A stretch of DNA of 64,000 nucleotides from Hirsutella rhossiliensis (lineage: Eukaryota; Ascomycota; Sordariomycetes; Hypocreales; Ophiocordycipitaceae): assembly GCF_020360975.1 (NCBI RefSeq), contig NW_025408677.1, positions 2,046,001-2,110,000 of the forward strand, written 5' to 3'. Numbering within the stretch: the stretch's first letter is position 1; each line of letters starts with the position of its first letter. Shown one piece after another: positions 1 through 15,000 of the stretch. The translations under genes and the position numbers were made by a program. The notes under the pieces were generated by a model. That model ran no database searches, was not told where the DNA came from, and worked only from the letters and a program-made list of their open reading frames with translations.

Positions 1-391
1 GGTACGATCTTACCTATTAAAGTAGTAGCTACTACCGCGGTGGCGCCTAACCTAGTTAGAGTAGTTAAGCTCCTATAACGTATAATATATATAGGGGGCT
101 AAGCGGGCAGCGCCGGCCTATACTTAGCGCTTATACTATAGGAGGTTAGCGGAGAACGTCTATTACGCTTACTTAACTATAGACTTATAAGGGTAGTAGA
201 GATAGAGGCAGGGGCTAAAAGGCCGGGCGTTATAGGTAGCGGCGGGAATAGCATTATTACCCTAAAGGGCGACGTAAGGGTAGCTAGTGTAGTAAAAGTA
301 TAGGCGGCGGCGGTAGGCGCGGTAGTAGGGGCGCGGGTAAGAGCGGCGGTAGCGGCGGAGCTATTATTAGCCGCGGCTAGTACGGCGTTAA
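1..391 (+). mobile_element. Left part of outer (older) family-II LTR element
   Basis: Bases about 64-391 align along their length with about 25,994-26,316 of the inner family-II copy. They continue at 27,815 after the inserted element I. The stretch is the region between pol and the 3' LTR, including the alanine-codon-rich (GCG)n tract of the antisense frame. It is more C-to-T mutated than the inner copy, which fits an older insertion. The 5-bp sequence GTTAA at 387-391 is repeated at 27,810-27,814 and is the target duplication of element I; the uninterrupted inner copy reads GTCGA at the same place. The 5' end of this element lies outside the window. Confidence 0.8.
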
Positions 392-846
392 TATTACGAC
401 CACGGCTACTAGGCCGCTAACGGTCGACCGCGTTAAGCACGTAATATAGTCTAACGGATAAATAGTCGGCACGACTATCTAATAAATATAGGATCGAGGG
501 GATTATAGAGATCTAAGTAATCTAAGATTAATAAGATTACTACGCTTTATACGATCTAACGTTAGGGATTATAGCTAAGCCTTTAATCTAAGGATAGTCT
601 CTATAGGTATATATAGCTACCTACTTTTACTCCTTTAGATAGATAGCTCTTTAGCTTTTAATATAATATAGATCTTTATTACGATTCTATCTTTAATTTT
701 AATTACTTAGTTATAGTCTATAGTCTATAACCTCTAACTTATTACTAACGTAATATACTTATTATTACTTAGACTACGCCCTATTATATCTATTAATATA
801 AACCCCTCGATAGGTTTATCCCTTAGGAATAATACTAGTTATTATA
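392..846 (+). repeat. 5' LTR of element I
   Basis: It matches 27,355-27,809 along its whole 455 bp with many C/T and G/A differences. It begins TATTACGAC and ends GTTATA (RIP-altered forms of TG...CA). Equal length and flanking GTTAA duplications fix both ends. Confidence 0.85.
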
Positions 847-949
847 TATTAAAAGCTTTTATTTAGTATAATACTACGTTACTCTAAGTAATATCGTAAC
901 TATTAATATACTTATATAGTAAGCTAGATTAACTAACTCTAGAGCTACT

Positions 950-3900
950 ATATCGCCTTAGGATATAATACGCGAGATTATTACCCTTTAATAAGAGGTA
1001 TAGTTACTTAGGAATAGAGGAGGTAATAGATAAGTTAAGGACCTTAGAAAAGTAGTTAAACTAAAATAGCTAGGACTATTTAACGGTACTTATAGTATGC
1101 TTTAAGACTTTCTTACCTAACTTAAAGCCTATTACTAGTTTTATCTTACTAAACTCTTAGACCTAGTTAAAAAGGTACTTTATATAGGAAATTATTTATC
1201 TAAAACGGTACTCGCTTAGTTTAGACCTATTATAAGGGATTTTCTTAATAACTAACTAGCGCGATAAGATAATAAGATAGATAAAGTCTTTATTAGTTTC
1301 TAAGGATTTAAAGAAGCTATTATAAAGGTATTTAAAATAATTAATAAGGAATAAGAAGCTAAATAGAAACTTTAAGAACTCTAATAAAGGATTTTAATAT
1401 TAGATTATACTATAAAGTTCTATTAAGTTACCTTAAAACTTAATTAAGACGACGAACCTCTTATATTACGATTCTATAATAGGCTTAAAGAAGAAGTTAA
1501 GGACGAGCTCTATAAGGAAAATCGACCTAATAACCTCTTAAACTATATTACTATAGTAGTATAAATCGACGATAGATAGTATACGCGACGCTAAGAAAAG
1601 AAATAAAGAAGAGGAAACTAAAACCCTTTTTATAAGAATAATTTTAACTAACGCGCTAACTATAAAAAAAAGCATAAAACTCTTATTACCTACGCCTATA
1701 TAACTAACCTAGGTAGGATAGATCTAGATATAATATAGAAAAGTAAAGGAAAGTATTTTAACTATAAGAAACTTAGATATTACTTTAAAGAATATAGATA
1801 ACTTTATAAGGAGAAGAAAACCTACTAAGTACTAGCCCTAGAAGGTAAGAAATACTTAAACGCTATTAATAAATAGGAACTAAAGTATAAACTCCTTAGT
1901 TAGACTATATACTATAACGATAAATATATAGTATACTTAAGTAATAAGAACGGTATTAAATAGTTCTTAAAGCTATTAAGGAAAACCCTTATAATAATAT
2001 AACGAAAAGATCTTAAAATATAAAAATAAGTTAAATTTATAGAATTAAAATACCCTTATCTTAAAGGAGTCTCTTAAAACTAGATTAAGAAGAACGGTAA
2101 ACGATTCTAAGAAGATATATAAAATAAAAATCGATAATAATAACGGGTAGTATATAAATAATATAATAAAGAAGATATAGATATAGCCTTTATACTTATA
2201 AAACTTAGGTAATAACCTAAGGAAGAATAATAAAGTATCGATAATATAAGCTTTAAAGAATAAGAAATACTTAGAGAAATAAAAGATAAGAATAAACTTA
2301 TACTACTACCCTTACTATTAAGGGAAAATATTATAATTAAAGAATACGCTTTATACTTTAAAGAATTTAAAGAAATACTTAAAAATAAAACTTAATAAAT
2401 ACCTTAAATTCTTATAGAAAACTAATAAGCTATATTAATTTAATATTAACTAGTACTATATAGAAGAGACTATACTATAGCTATCGCTATAGTCGATACC
2501 TCTATAGCTCTATAATAAGAATAATAACTATAAAGAGAATTTAAAGACGATCTATATATACTACTTACTTATAAGTACTATAAGTATATTTTATAGATAT
2601 TATACGTTTACTTAGATTATATAATATACTTTTAGATAAAGGTATAATATAACGCCTTCTTAGTTAGGTTTAAGGGATAAGTACTTTCGAAACTCTACTT
2701 AAGTATAAAACTAGACTCCTAGAAAATCAATTAACGCTACCTAAACGACTAAGTTATACTATTAGAACCTAATTATAGTATACTACTTAAATACCGCGAT
2801 AATTATAGTTTATTAACGAGATATCTTTCGGAGATATATAAAATCTATAAATACGCTAAAATAAAGGAATAGTATAGCGCTACTCGCTTTAAGGTATCTA
2901 AACTATTAATCTTTTAAAGACTTATATAATAAATTAAATATAATAAAGAAGATTATAATAAATATATATACTTAAACTATAGAGTTTATAAATACGAAAA
3001 AGCATAAGTATAGTATAAATAATATAACGGTATACTAAAAGATTATTAGTAATATATATAAAGGCTATAGGCTATATTCGACTAAGGGAGAATCGATATA
3101 AAAATACTATATATAAAATAGAAAGATATAGAATGAAAACTTAACCTTTAGTATAAAAACGAATAGAATTATAAAGTATAGTATATAATTAACTATAAAG
3201 TAGTATAATATAAACGATATAGTATTAAGAAATAAGAAATCTTTAATTAGCTATAAGAAATTAGTCTTTTAAGCCTTAATATAATATTACGTAATAAAAA
3301 TATAAAGAAACGATATTAATAATAAATTAAAGAAGAATACCTAAATAAAATAAATAAGGACTAAATAAAAAATAAGGTATACTATTTATAAAAGGGCTAT
3401 AGACTAGCACGATATAATAAGATCTAAGGACCCTATATATAGTAATAGTAAGCTATAGCGACTAAATAGTATTAGATATTTAAATCGTAGGATATTATAT
3501 ATATATACTTTTAGACTATAGCGTAATAGGTAATTACGTTTTACTTAAAGTTATTAATTGTTACTAACTTATATAGAGATATAAGATAGATCTATATAAA
3601 CTTATAAATATTAAAGGAGAGGCCTTTAACTATAATAATAGAATTATTAATATAGATATTAATTACCTTAATATTAATATCTAGGGCTACGATAAATAAG
3701 TTAACTTCGATATTATAAATATTAAAGAATACGACCTTATATTAAGGCTTTTATAGCTATAGGAGAGCAACCTATTAATTAACTAGAAAACTAGCTAGCT
3801 ATATTAAAATAAAGATATAAGTTTCTAGGACTAATAGATTTAAAAGAAAGTAAAATTTTATAATAATTTAGCTACTAAATAAGATAAAAGGGATAACTAT

Positions 3901-6900
3901 TTAAGTAAATTATTATAGGCTTTAGTAATATAAACGAAAATAGTAACCGAACTAGCGGATATAATAAAATCGACTAATAAGACCTATATACTAACTAATA
4001 TAGCTATATAACTTAGTATCTAATATAAATAGAATAAAGAATATAATATAAAGATCTAAAGAGTTATTATTACTTTAAGGAAAGACCTTAAATAAATTAA
4101 TAAAGAGCTTAAGTTAAGAGAAACTAGGCCTTAAAAGAAAGAATAAAGCTTATAAGATAGAATAAAGAATATCCCCTAGGAATACCGGAAATATAATAAA
4201 CTCTTTAAGAAAGAACTTAAGATAGGGTTACCTAAATATAGCTAATAGGACTATAAAATTTATCTTAAGGATAGAATAACGCTAACGTTCTATAAAATCT
4301 ATAACTTAAACGAAAAGTAACTATAAACGCTATACGACTACCTTAACGAGAATTTATAAAAGGGATATATATAAATATTAATATCTAAAGTAAGCTATCT
4401 AGTTATATTTATTTTAAAGAAAAATAGTAAGCTATAACTAGTTATCGACTATAGACGCTTAAATAATATTATAATAAAGGACTAAATACTATTACTACTT
4501 ATATTAGAACTACGAGATCGATTATATAGTAAAAAATAGTTTATAGCCCTTAATCTTAAAAGCGCCTATAACTTAATACGTATAAAAAAGGGATATAAAT
4601 AGATAATAGCCTTTAAAATAAAATTCGGACTATTTAAATATCTAATAATACTATTTAAACTTATAAATATACTAGCTACCTTTTAATAGATAATTAATAA
4701 TATCCTATATAAATACTTAGATATCTTTATAGTAGTATACCTAGATAATATCTTAATCTTCTTAGATACCTTAGAAGAATATAAGGAATACGTTTATAAG
4801 GTACTCCGCGTACTTTAGAATATAAAGTTACTAGTTAAACTAAAGAAAAGTAAGTTTTATATATAGGAAGTAGACTTCCTTAGATATATAATCTTACTAA
4901 GAGAGATATAGATATAATAAGATAAGATTAACTTAGTTAAAGAATAACTAACGCTAAAGAACGTTAAGGATATATAAAGTTTCCTAGGATTTATAAATTA
5001 CTATTAACGATTTATTAAATATTTTAGAAAGATTATAGTATTATTATATAACTTAATAAAGAAAGAAAAAGGATTTATATAGGACGATAAAGCTAATAAA
5101 GCTTTTAAATATATTAAGACTACGATTATATAAGAACTAGTCTTAACTACCTTTAATCTAAAATAATAAATTAAACTTAAAACCGATATATTAAACTTTA
5201 CTTTAAGAGTATAAATCGGATAAAAAAATAATAAAGGAAGACTATAACTAATTATATTCTACTTAAAGAAGCTATATAGTATAGAACTTAATTACCTTAT
5301 CTACGATAAAGAATTCCTTATAATTATTTAAGCTTTTAAGGAATTTTAATACTACCTTCTTAAAAGTAAATATAAAGTTAAGGTCTATATAGACTATAAG
5401 AATATCTTATATTTTATAACGACGTAATAGTTAAATAGGCGATAGATCTAATAAGCTAAATACTTATTAAAATTCGACTATAAAATAATCTATAAAAAAG
5501 GAATAGAAAACGGTCGAGCTAATACCCTTAATCGACGAAGTAACTATAATATAAGGGCACCTATAGTAAAAGGATAGCTCCTAGAAATTAACGAAAATAG
5601 GAACTACTAGTAACGATAGCTAAATATAATATTTAAAGTATAACCTAATAACTTAATATACTAGAAGATCCTAAAATAGATAAAAGAATATAAAGCACTA
5701 AAAGAATACGATATAGAATATTTAAAAGTTCTAATATATAAGAATAAAATCTAGATACTACTAGCGTTACGAGATAAAGTTATATAAGATATATATAAAT
5801 ATCTAATATATAGATACTAAGGAATCTAAAGAATAATAAAACGGATTAAACGATAATATAACTTCCTATAGCTTAAAGAAGTAGTATAATAAGTTATTAA
5901 AGAATATAAACTTTATATATAAAGTAAAGCTAAATAATATAAACTATATAGAGAATTATAACCGCTACTAGTACTAGAGAAACTATAGGATTTAATAGCT
6001 TTTAACTATATTATAAAGCTACTACCGTTAAAAGAACCTATAACTAACGTTAAGTACGATAGTATATTCGTTATTACTAATAGACTAATAAAGTATAGGT
6101 ATTTTTTACTATATAAAGAAGTAAGTAATATAAAAGAGCTAGTATATATATTCCTATAAATAATTATTAGTAATTACGGACTACTAAATAAGATTATCTC
6201 TAATAGAGGAAGTATATTTATAGCTAAATTTTAGTAAGCTCTTATAGTATAATTAAGGACGAAATATAAGCTTAGTATAGCTTATTACCTATAAATAGAT
6301 AGATAAAAAGAACGACTTAACTAAACGCTTAAATAATATTTACGATATTATATTAGCTATAAATAAAACGATTAAGTTAAATAGCTATTAATAGTATAAC
6401 TAGCTTATAATAGCTTAGTTATAGAAATAACTAAGCTCTTATTAGTATATACTAATTATAGATATAACCTAGAAGTATTTAAGGTTACTTAATAAGGACT
6501 ATAAGTAGAACGAGCGATACTATAAGTAGATTAGCTATAAAATTTATATAAAGAAATATAATAAAAACTTTAATTTATTAAAAAACGAATATCTACTTAT
6601 TATAATCGGAAAAGATTATAGGGACTAATCTTTTAATAGGGAGATATAGTCTACTTTATATAACGAAATATTAAAATAAAACGACTAAATAATAAATTAG
6701 ATTTTAAGAAACTTAAACTATTTAAGGTTAAGAAAACTATTTTAAAAGTTAACTATAAACTTTCGCTATTAATAATAATATAGATATACCCGATATTTTA
6801 TATCTTATTATTAAAACTAGCGCTACGAAATACTAAACTATAGGAAAAAATTAAAGTTAACGACGATTAAGAATATAAAGTAAAATAAATACTAAATATA

Positions 6901-6960
6901 AGAAAATAAGGTTAGTAATAAGAATACCTTATTAAGTAGAAGGGATATAGACTAAAGGAA
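950..6960 (+). pseudogene. RIP-destroyed gag-pol of element I
   Basis: Reading the plus strand through RIP stops gives Ty3/Gypsy domains in order. A degraded CCHC zinc knuckle lies near 1,748-1,798, with its cysteine codons now TAT. A protease region lies near 3,600-3,900. The reverse transcriptase is near 4,400-4,950, with the catalytic box reading V-Y-L-D-N-I-L at about 4,734-4,760 (the usual second Asp is now Asn, as RIP would produce). RNase H lies near 5,160-5,460 and the integrase near 5,700-6,700. The order RT-RNase H-integrase identifies Gypsy and excludes Copia. Nothing here can be translated intact. Confidence 0.75.
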
Positions 6961-7574
6961 AATACCTAGGAACTACTTAAGCACTTAACCTACTATAGCT
7001 CTCTACTTCGATAATTTTACTAGAAGGTTTAAGAGGGATTAAAGGACTAAGATCTATAAACTCCTCGCTAATATTAAACGAGGACTAATTCGCCTTATTA
7101 AGAACGCCTAACGATTATAAGTTATTTACTACCTAATACTTATACGTATTAAGCGTAGGTAAAACGCTATCCTTAGTATCTACTTCTTAGATATTACGAT
7201 AAAATAACTTAGAACTCTTTTCCTTTATACGATTCTAAATCTTCTAGATATAAGCTAAACGATTAACGGCGATAGATATTTACGACTAAAGATTTATAAG
7301 CTATACCTAAAGCTCTAATAAGGCTTCCCTAGCTTCCTCCTCTTTAAAATATAGCCTATACTACTCCGCTAATAATTTAGTTACTAAAAGAAATATATTA
7401 GCTACTACGTATAAAAAGAATTAAAAGATACCTATAAAAAGAGGCTACTAAAATACTATTATAATAAGGACGACTACTAGTAATATAATTATTATAGCGT
7501 AAAGAATTTTCGGCTATCTAATAATTTATCTTCTTTACTTTAAAGTATTAAGTATATAGTATATTAGTAGAATC

Positions 7575-7760
7575 TATAAGAGTCTTTAACTATTATAGGT
7601 AATAGGCTTAGGCCGCGGCCTAAGCCGTATAGTTACGTATAGAGGGCCGGATCCTATAAGTATAGGGGCGGGCTAGCCGCGTATAGAAGAGCTCTATATA
7701 GCTTATTAATATTATCCTACGGACGGCACCTACGTATACGCCTCTACCTACTCCGTAATA
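7575..7760 (+). repeat. 5' LTR of inner family-II element
   Basis: The 186-bp LTR starts TATAAGAGTC and ends CTCCGTAATA. It is almost identical to 26,941-27,126 and clearly related to the more mutated LTR at 28,435-28,620. The preceding five bases, GAATC, recur after the 3' LTR. Confidence 0.88.
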
Positions 7761-7859
7761 GTATAAGCTATTAACTAATAGATCTAATAGATATCTCCCT
7801 AAAAAGGGTATCGCTTCCTTAAGGGAGCACCCCGCTACCCCCTAGGCGGATAGGAAGTA

Positions 7860-10800
7860 TTATAGCTATCCTAGAAGCGATTAAAAGCGCGACGGCTAGC
7901 GAGAAGAACGAGGTTCTCGCTATACTAAGGGAGCCGTCTACGAGACTAGCGTTAACCCCTACGACTTTAGCAATACCGGTTACGGCAGCGGTACTACTAA
8001 TATAGAAGCCGCTTCCCTAGCCGACTTAGGACGGTAAGCCTAAGTCCTTCTACTTCTTCCTTAGCTAGCTATAGATAAAGTTTATAATAGACGAGAAATA
8101 GGGCCTAAACGGCTATTATAATATAGCGTAGTATTCGCTCCTTTATACGCTACCGGAGCCCTAGATATAGCGGATCTCTAGATTCTAGGATAAGGGCGGC
8201 CCTAGAGGTAGACGCGACCTATAGGACTTCTTCTAATACCTTATATATACGTTTAGCAACGTATAAGAGCGGGAGAAGGCATAGGATAGGCTACGGACCC
8301 TTAAGTAAAGGGACGGGCAGACCTTTAGCGAATTCCTCCCTAACTTCGAAGAGACGCTCTTACGAGTAGCGGGAACTATAGTATAGGAAGATAGCGCGAA
8401 GCTTATATAGTTACGGAACTTAATTACGCCGGCCCTATAGGAGCTACTTATCCCTATAATTATACCTACTAACTACGGCGAGTACGTAAGCCGGTTAATA
8501 AAGGTAGTATAGGGCTACGAGTAGACGCTGCGTTTCTAGAAGCTTTATAAGCGCACGCCGTATAGCGGTAATAGGATTACCGCTCCTCTATAAGAGGAAT
8601 AGCTAACTATTAATACTAACGGAGATACCTTAATATCGGCTACTTATATAGACCGAGCTAAACGCGGTAGGAAGTCGTCTTTAAATATCCCCTATACTAT
8701 CCCGCTCTTTAAGTAGCGGGCGAAGTAGGTAACGAGCGAGGAAATCGAGAAAAGGAAGGCTAATAGCCGCTACCTATATTACGGCGCGTCTATATACTTT
8801 ATATTAAAATGCCCCTTCCTTTTAGCTAAGCGGCCTATAGTAGTTTAAGTAGCGAAGATAGAACCGCTCCTTACCTTAGACAACGAAGAGGACTCCGCTC
8901 CCTTAGGCCTAGAGGAAAAAGAGTAGCTCTAGAGTAAAGATAGGCTCCGGAGCCCTAATTGCTAGTACTAGTAAAGGAGAAGGAGGAATTATCCGCCTAT
9001 ATAGAAAAGGAGCCTACTTTAATATAGGTTATAGTTAATAACTCCTTACCTATCGCCGCCCTTATAGACGAGGGCTACTAGTACTACGCCGTAGTTAACG
9101 AGGCGCTTATATAAAAGATATAAGTGCTAGTAGAAAAGATCGCCCTAAGGCGAGTAAAGGGCGCCTTAAGCGTAATAGAGGGTATGGTAATTAAGGGCAT
9201 TATATAGCTAGCTATAGAGGTCGACGGTTGCCGTAAGCTTATCGTAGCCTATATAATCCCCTAACTAGAGTTTCCCTTAATCCTTAGGAAACCCTAGTTA
9301 TTATATACGGAGTTATACTCGGTTCTATACTAAAAGAAGCTATAGTTTAGGCCTACGTAATAGTAAGTCCGCTACGACGATAGTTCTATAGGCGTAGGAC
9401 TAAGCGTGCGAGCTTTATACTTAGTATAAGAAGTCCTTACCTCTATCTTTATAGGAACCGTGCGACGGTTAGAGTGGGAGGAAGGCCGGGTAGCGGCTAA
9501 CGTAGCGGTCTATATAGTTAGCCTAGCGGACATCGATAAGGCCCTCTAGGCAAAGAAGCCGAAGTCGCCCTCTAAGCTACGGTAGTAGATACCGGAGCGC
9601 TTTTACGACCTCCTACCGCTATTCGAGTCCTAGGAAGCGGATAAGCTTAACCTATATAAGCTAGGGGTAGACTATAAGATTATACTCTATACCGATAAGA
9701 AAGGGTAGGAACTACCTATACCGTTCGGACCGCTATATAGTATATTATACGCGGAACTATTAGTACTAAAGAAGACGCTAAGGGACCTCCTAGATAAGGG
9801 TTTTATTTAAGTAAGTAGCTCCGAAGTAAGAGCGCCGGTCTTATTTATATATAAACTAAGGGGCGGGATATAGTTCTATTATAACTATAGGGCTCTAAAT
9901 ATAATTATGAGGCTGGACCGCTACCCCTTACCCTTAATCTCGGATACGCTTTATAACCTTTCGAAGGCAAAGTAGTTTATAAAGCTAGATATAAAATAGG
10001 CGTTTTATAAGGTATAGATCTTAGAGGGTAACGAGTAAAAGATAGCGTTCTATATACGCTATAGCTTATTCGAGTAGCTTATAACGCCCTTCGGCCTCTT
10101 AGGAGCGCCCGCTACCTTCTAGCGTTATATTAATAATATACTTTAGGACTTCCTTAATAAGTTCGCCTCTATATATATAAATAATATCCTTATCTATATA
10201 AGCGGCTCCTACGAGGACTATATATAGAAAGTACGGAAGGTCCTAGAGCGCCTCTAACTTTATAAGCTCTACCTCGACCTAGATAAGTGCGAATTTAAGG
10301 TTAAGAGGGTTAAGTACCTAGGCTTTATTATTTACGCCGGCGTAAGTATATAGGCGGATCCTATAAAGATCTAAGCGATTCGGGACTAGGCTACCCTAAC
10401 TACGTAGATAGGCGTATAGAGCTTCCTTAAGTTCGCGAACTATTATAAGATATTTATTAAGGGCTTCTCCTATATTATAATACCCTTAAACGAGATTACT
10501 AGGAAGTAGACCGCTTTTCGCTAGGGGCCCGTATAAGAAGGAGCGTTCCTTATACTTAAGGACCTATTCTTTTAAGCCCTAGTACTACTCTAGTAGGACT
10601 TCGACCGGTCTACGTTAGTTAAAGCGGACTATAGCGGCTAGGTACTCGGAGGAACGCTCTCCTAGGAGGTAGACGGGCGGAAGTAACCGGTAGCGTTCTA
10701 CTCCTATAAGCTAACCTTAGCGGAGCGGAATTACGCTATTTACGATAAGGAGATACTAGCGATTATTAGCTACCTTAAGCAATAGTAAGCGGAGCTCTAG

Positions 10801-11563
10801 AGCTATAAGAGCTTCGAGGTTCTTATAGACTATAGGAACCTCGAGTACTTTATAACTCGCTAGCACCTCTCGGAGCGGTAAGCCCGCTAAGTAGAGTATC
10901 TCTTACGCTTTAACTTCTCGATTAAGTACTAGCTAGGGCAGGACTCCGTAGTCTTAGATACGCTTTCCTAGAGGAATTAAGACCGGCCGACGGGAGCGGA
11001 TATTAAGGCCCGGGATCTATAGCTTATCCTATAAGAAGCGCTACGGACTTATATAGGAGCTTCCCTAGTAGAGGAAGGCGCGGCGCTAATAAATAAGCCT
11101 TCCCCTATACCTTCGCCTCGGCCCGGCGAGGAGGGATAGACCGGCCTAGAGGCGCGTGCGGCGCGGGTGTTCTAAGATAAGGTCCTCTAGCGCTTATAGG
11201 ATAGGATATCGTCTCTAGACCGCACCTATAAGAGCGTACGCCGCGCCGTTAAGTCTAGCGCTCGATACCTTAATCCGAAGCTAAAGCTAAAGGTATAAGT
11301 AGCCGACTATTATATCGACCTACGGGGGCACCTACGTTAGCGGGGGAGACTATAGGTACTAGGCGCGCCGTATACTATGGAAGCTAGGGAGAAGGATAGA
11401 CCGCCGGAGCTAGATAAATAGAACGAGCTCTAAGGGAAGCTAGTCTAGCTTATCTATAACTCTAGTATCGTAGGCTACCTAGGTAGGCAGGGCATAGTAG
11501 TAGGCCTCGCGAGGGATTTCTACTAGCCCTTCTTATAGCACTACGTTCGCCGCTTCCTCCGTA
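7860..11563 (+). pseudogene. RIP-mutated gag-protease-RT-RNase H of family II (5' part of pol)
   Basis: On the plus strand a gag-like region ends in a readable zinc knuckle (C-x2-C-x4-H-x4-C) at about 8,770-8,815. Protease-like sequence follows near 9,010-9,300 and RT near 9,700-10,250, with the active-site box now reading Y-I-N-N-I-L where Y-x-D-D is expected. RNase H lies near 10,600-10,900 and the start of integrase near 11,280-11,563. The frame is interrupted by RIP-created TAG/TAA codons and is then cut by element III at 11,564-11,568. The rest of integrase resumes at 24,138. Confidence 0.75.
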
Positions 11564-11568
11564 ACTAC

Positions 11569-11946
11569 TTTAACGGGTAAGATTATACCCCTATAGATAT
11601 TAGCCCGTTAGAGGGATAAGACCCCTAGCACCCCCCCCCCTCTAACTTTCTTCTAAGTATACTTAAAGGCGTTATAAAGACCTCGATTATCTAATTAGGC
11701 ATTATCCTTAATTATAGTTAATTTAAATTTTTATTTTTCCCCTTTAAAGTAGATACCGCTAGTTACGCGACTCTAGTAGAAACGAAGAGGTATAGAGTAA
11801 AGAAATCTCTAAGACTCGCATTTATAACTTAAAGCCTATAGAGCTATATATAGACTAAGTAATTAGATAATTGCGTAGTTAATTGCTCTACTAATCCTTT
11901 ACTACGTACTACGCGTGCTTTAGGTATATACTCTCGTCCCTATTAA
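11569..11946 (+). repeat. 5' LTR of element III
   Basis: It repeats at 23,759-24,137 with few differences. It contains a run of nine or ten C and the pair ATTATCTAATTA / TAATTAGATAAT, an internal inverted motif. The left flank is ACTAC. Confidence 0.88.
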
Positions 11947-12059
11947 AACTAGTCTCTAGGGCGTAAACTCGTTATTCTATTCTATTTACACGGCGACGAG
12001 TAGCTTTACGAAGCCGAGAATACCTAGAGGACAACGGTACTATTTAGAAAAAATAAAAT

Positions 12060-15000
12060 CTAAGGATTTAATAATTAAAGTAGCAACTACCTTAATAGCT
12101 AGAGTTAGGGACTTAATAAGGCGATAGACTTACCGGGAAATAAATAATTAGATAATGCCTTCGCTAGTAGTAAAGGAAAAGCAATAAGCTAATACTAAAA
12201 AACCCCGAGCTCCTATTATTAGCCCTACGACCCTTAATACTAGCGACTTAGTTAAGAAACCACGATCCTTATATAATACTTTAAAAGACACGAATAACAA
12301 CGATAGCGTAATCTAGACCGTTCGAAAACCCTACCGAGACCTCTTACTTATATACGCACTAATAATGCTAATATAGGTACTAACGAGGGATACCCTAATA
12401 ACCTTAACCTTAGCTCTCCTCTACGCGGTAGCTTATAGAGAACGTCTACCTCCCGCTAATAGATAAGAAAGTAAGTAATAAGATAGTTATAATAAGATAT
12501 CCTTTAACTCCGAAAACTCTAACTCTAAATTTCACAACCTCGCAATCTACGGGCATACTATATCTAGAAACACTAGCTATTAAGAAGGATTATCTAATCC
12601 TACTACTAGCGATATAAAGAAAATTAAGGTAGATATTAATAAGATTGCTAATAAACTTAAGGATATACTCGCTAGAAGCTAAGATAACCTTGTAGGAAGA
12701 CTCCGCTAACTACGACTCCTACCTATTAGAAAATTTAACGGTAAAAACGTAACTAAATTCCTTAAGAAGTTCGAACGGGAAATACGCATTAACCGTATCT
12801 ACGATAAGGATAAAATAGACTAGCTCGAAGTCTATATCTCCTTTATATAAGCCCCTACTATTAAAATTCTTATAGACGGACTTACCTAGGAAGAAGCAAA
12901 GAAGAGACTCCTCTAATACTACTACGTATATAATATTAAATAACTAGAAACTACTAACGACCGCTTAGACTATTATAATACTAAAAAGCCTAAGACTATT
13001 ACGGAAGTTACGGAATAGCTTAGTCTCTACTTATACCTATAGCGTAAGGCATAACCTAACGGCTAGGAAGAATCTATAGTCTAGTTATACTTTATCTACT
13101 ATATAATGCTAAAGGAGCTTATTATTAACGTTATAAAGAAAAACGGGAAGATATCCGAAGTTATCTTAAAACTCCTATATAAAAGCCTTATCTATATAAT
13201 TAATAATTATTTAGTACCTCGCTAGGACGTTAAGCGACGAGATATAGCATCTAAAGTCTATAATTAAAAGCTTAAGAACCTAAAGAAAGACTAGCTCTTT
13301 AGGGAAATTAACGAAGTAATAGAGGAAGCTAAATCTAACGAGGGCAAAGAAAAACTTTTTAAAGAGCTAAAGAAAACAAATAAGAAACCTAGACAGCCCG
13401 TAAAGGAGATCTTAGACCTAATAAAAGCCTTTAAAGATATAAAGATTAACCTTACTCGCTAGTAAGAGTAGATATTTAACTAGCTTAATAGGGAATAGAG
13501 ACGTATTAGTAGTAAAGGCTACTCTTTAAGTTATAGATAAGGAGGTAGCGTAAATACTATCGGATTTTACTACCTATCTAATTAATATATATAGCTTTAG
13601 GTTAATACTTTTAACCGGCCTAGGAGATACTTTTATTGCGGTAAAGAAGGATACTACCCTAATAAGTATAAGGTATACTCTTAGGACTACGAGATCGGAT
13701 TTATAATATATAAAGTAGTAAACGGGACTCTTTACCTTAGAAGAAAAGATAACGGAAGCGCAATTCCCTTAGTGCTTACTAATAGGTTTTCTTAAATAGG
13801 TATATATATTCGAAGGCTTATCGTATACTAGGTAGATATATAGCTAGACTCCTTTATATTACTACTTATAAAATAGGTTAAAGCTACGGTTATACTATCT
13901 TACCCGAATTAGGCTACTAGTAAAAGAGAATCCGGTTTCTTAGACTAGTTCTAGAGATATAGAAGCCTATATAAGTAGAAGCTAAGGAATCTAGAAGTAA
14001 GCGATATAAGAAAAGAAGTAGGAAGGATATTAGTTATTATAATTATAGATAATATATAATAAAGCGATATATATAATTAGATAATCTATACGACTACGAT
14101 AGGGATTAATGCCTACGAGGGGAAAAGATAAAGAGTCGAAGAGGACGTAGAGGAAATCGAGATAACGAGAATAGTAAAAACTAGCCTAAAGATTATCCCT
14201 ATATACTATAGATATAGAGTAGATCTAGATAAGAAGTTCGATAGACTTACGGATAAAATCGTCGGAGAAATTATATATAAAAGAATCCCGATCCCTTTAA
14301 ATTACCTAATCGACTTTATTCCCTAACTAAGCGAGAGACTTAGCACGAGATATATAGATATAGCCTAAGGTATAGAAAATACTAAATTCTAGACCCTAGA
14401 GAAAGTAGAGAGCAATATAAGACCCTATAGAGCTACGATAACGGTTATAAAAGTAGCCGAAAATAATATAGAGAGCAGTTTACTCCTCCTCGAATATCTA
14501 TAAGGAAAACTTACGGTAGCTTTAATATAAGTCGAAGAATAAAACGAAGAATGCTAGGTCGAACCGATTAAGCTTACTTACCCTACTTATAAAGAATCGG
14601 ATTATAAGTGCCTTAAAGTCTAATAAGCACTAAAGGAAGTTAGGTTTATAACTAATACGATTAGCGTAACGTAACTAGCCTAAGGACTATCTAATTAATA
14701 AACTTTAAAGGCAATAAGACCGGAGAAAGACGAATTTATTATATAGGAAGCAGCACTCTCGATAAGACACTAAGAGATAACTCTAGAAGACCTTATAGCG
14801 ATTCCTATAATACGTATAAACACGGTCCTTATACCTTTCCGCTCGCTTAAGTATATATAAGACCTACCCCGTATTTAAGTATAGCTCGGTAGCTAGAAAG
14901 CTAAAGTTCTAAGCGCCTTAATTAATACTAGGTTTAAAGGAAACCTTATTACTAAAAGATATATAAACGTATATAGGCTTAAAATCCTACCGATAAGAGC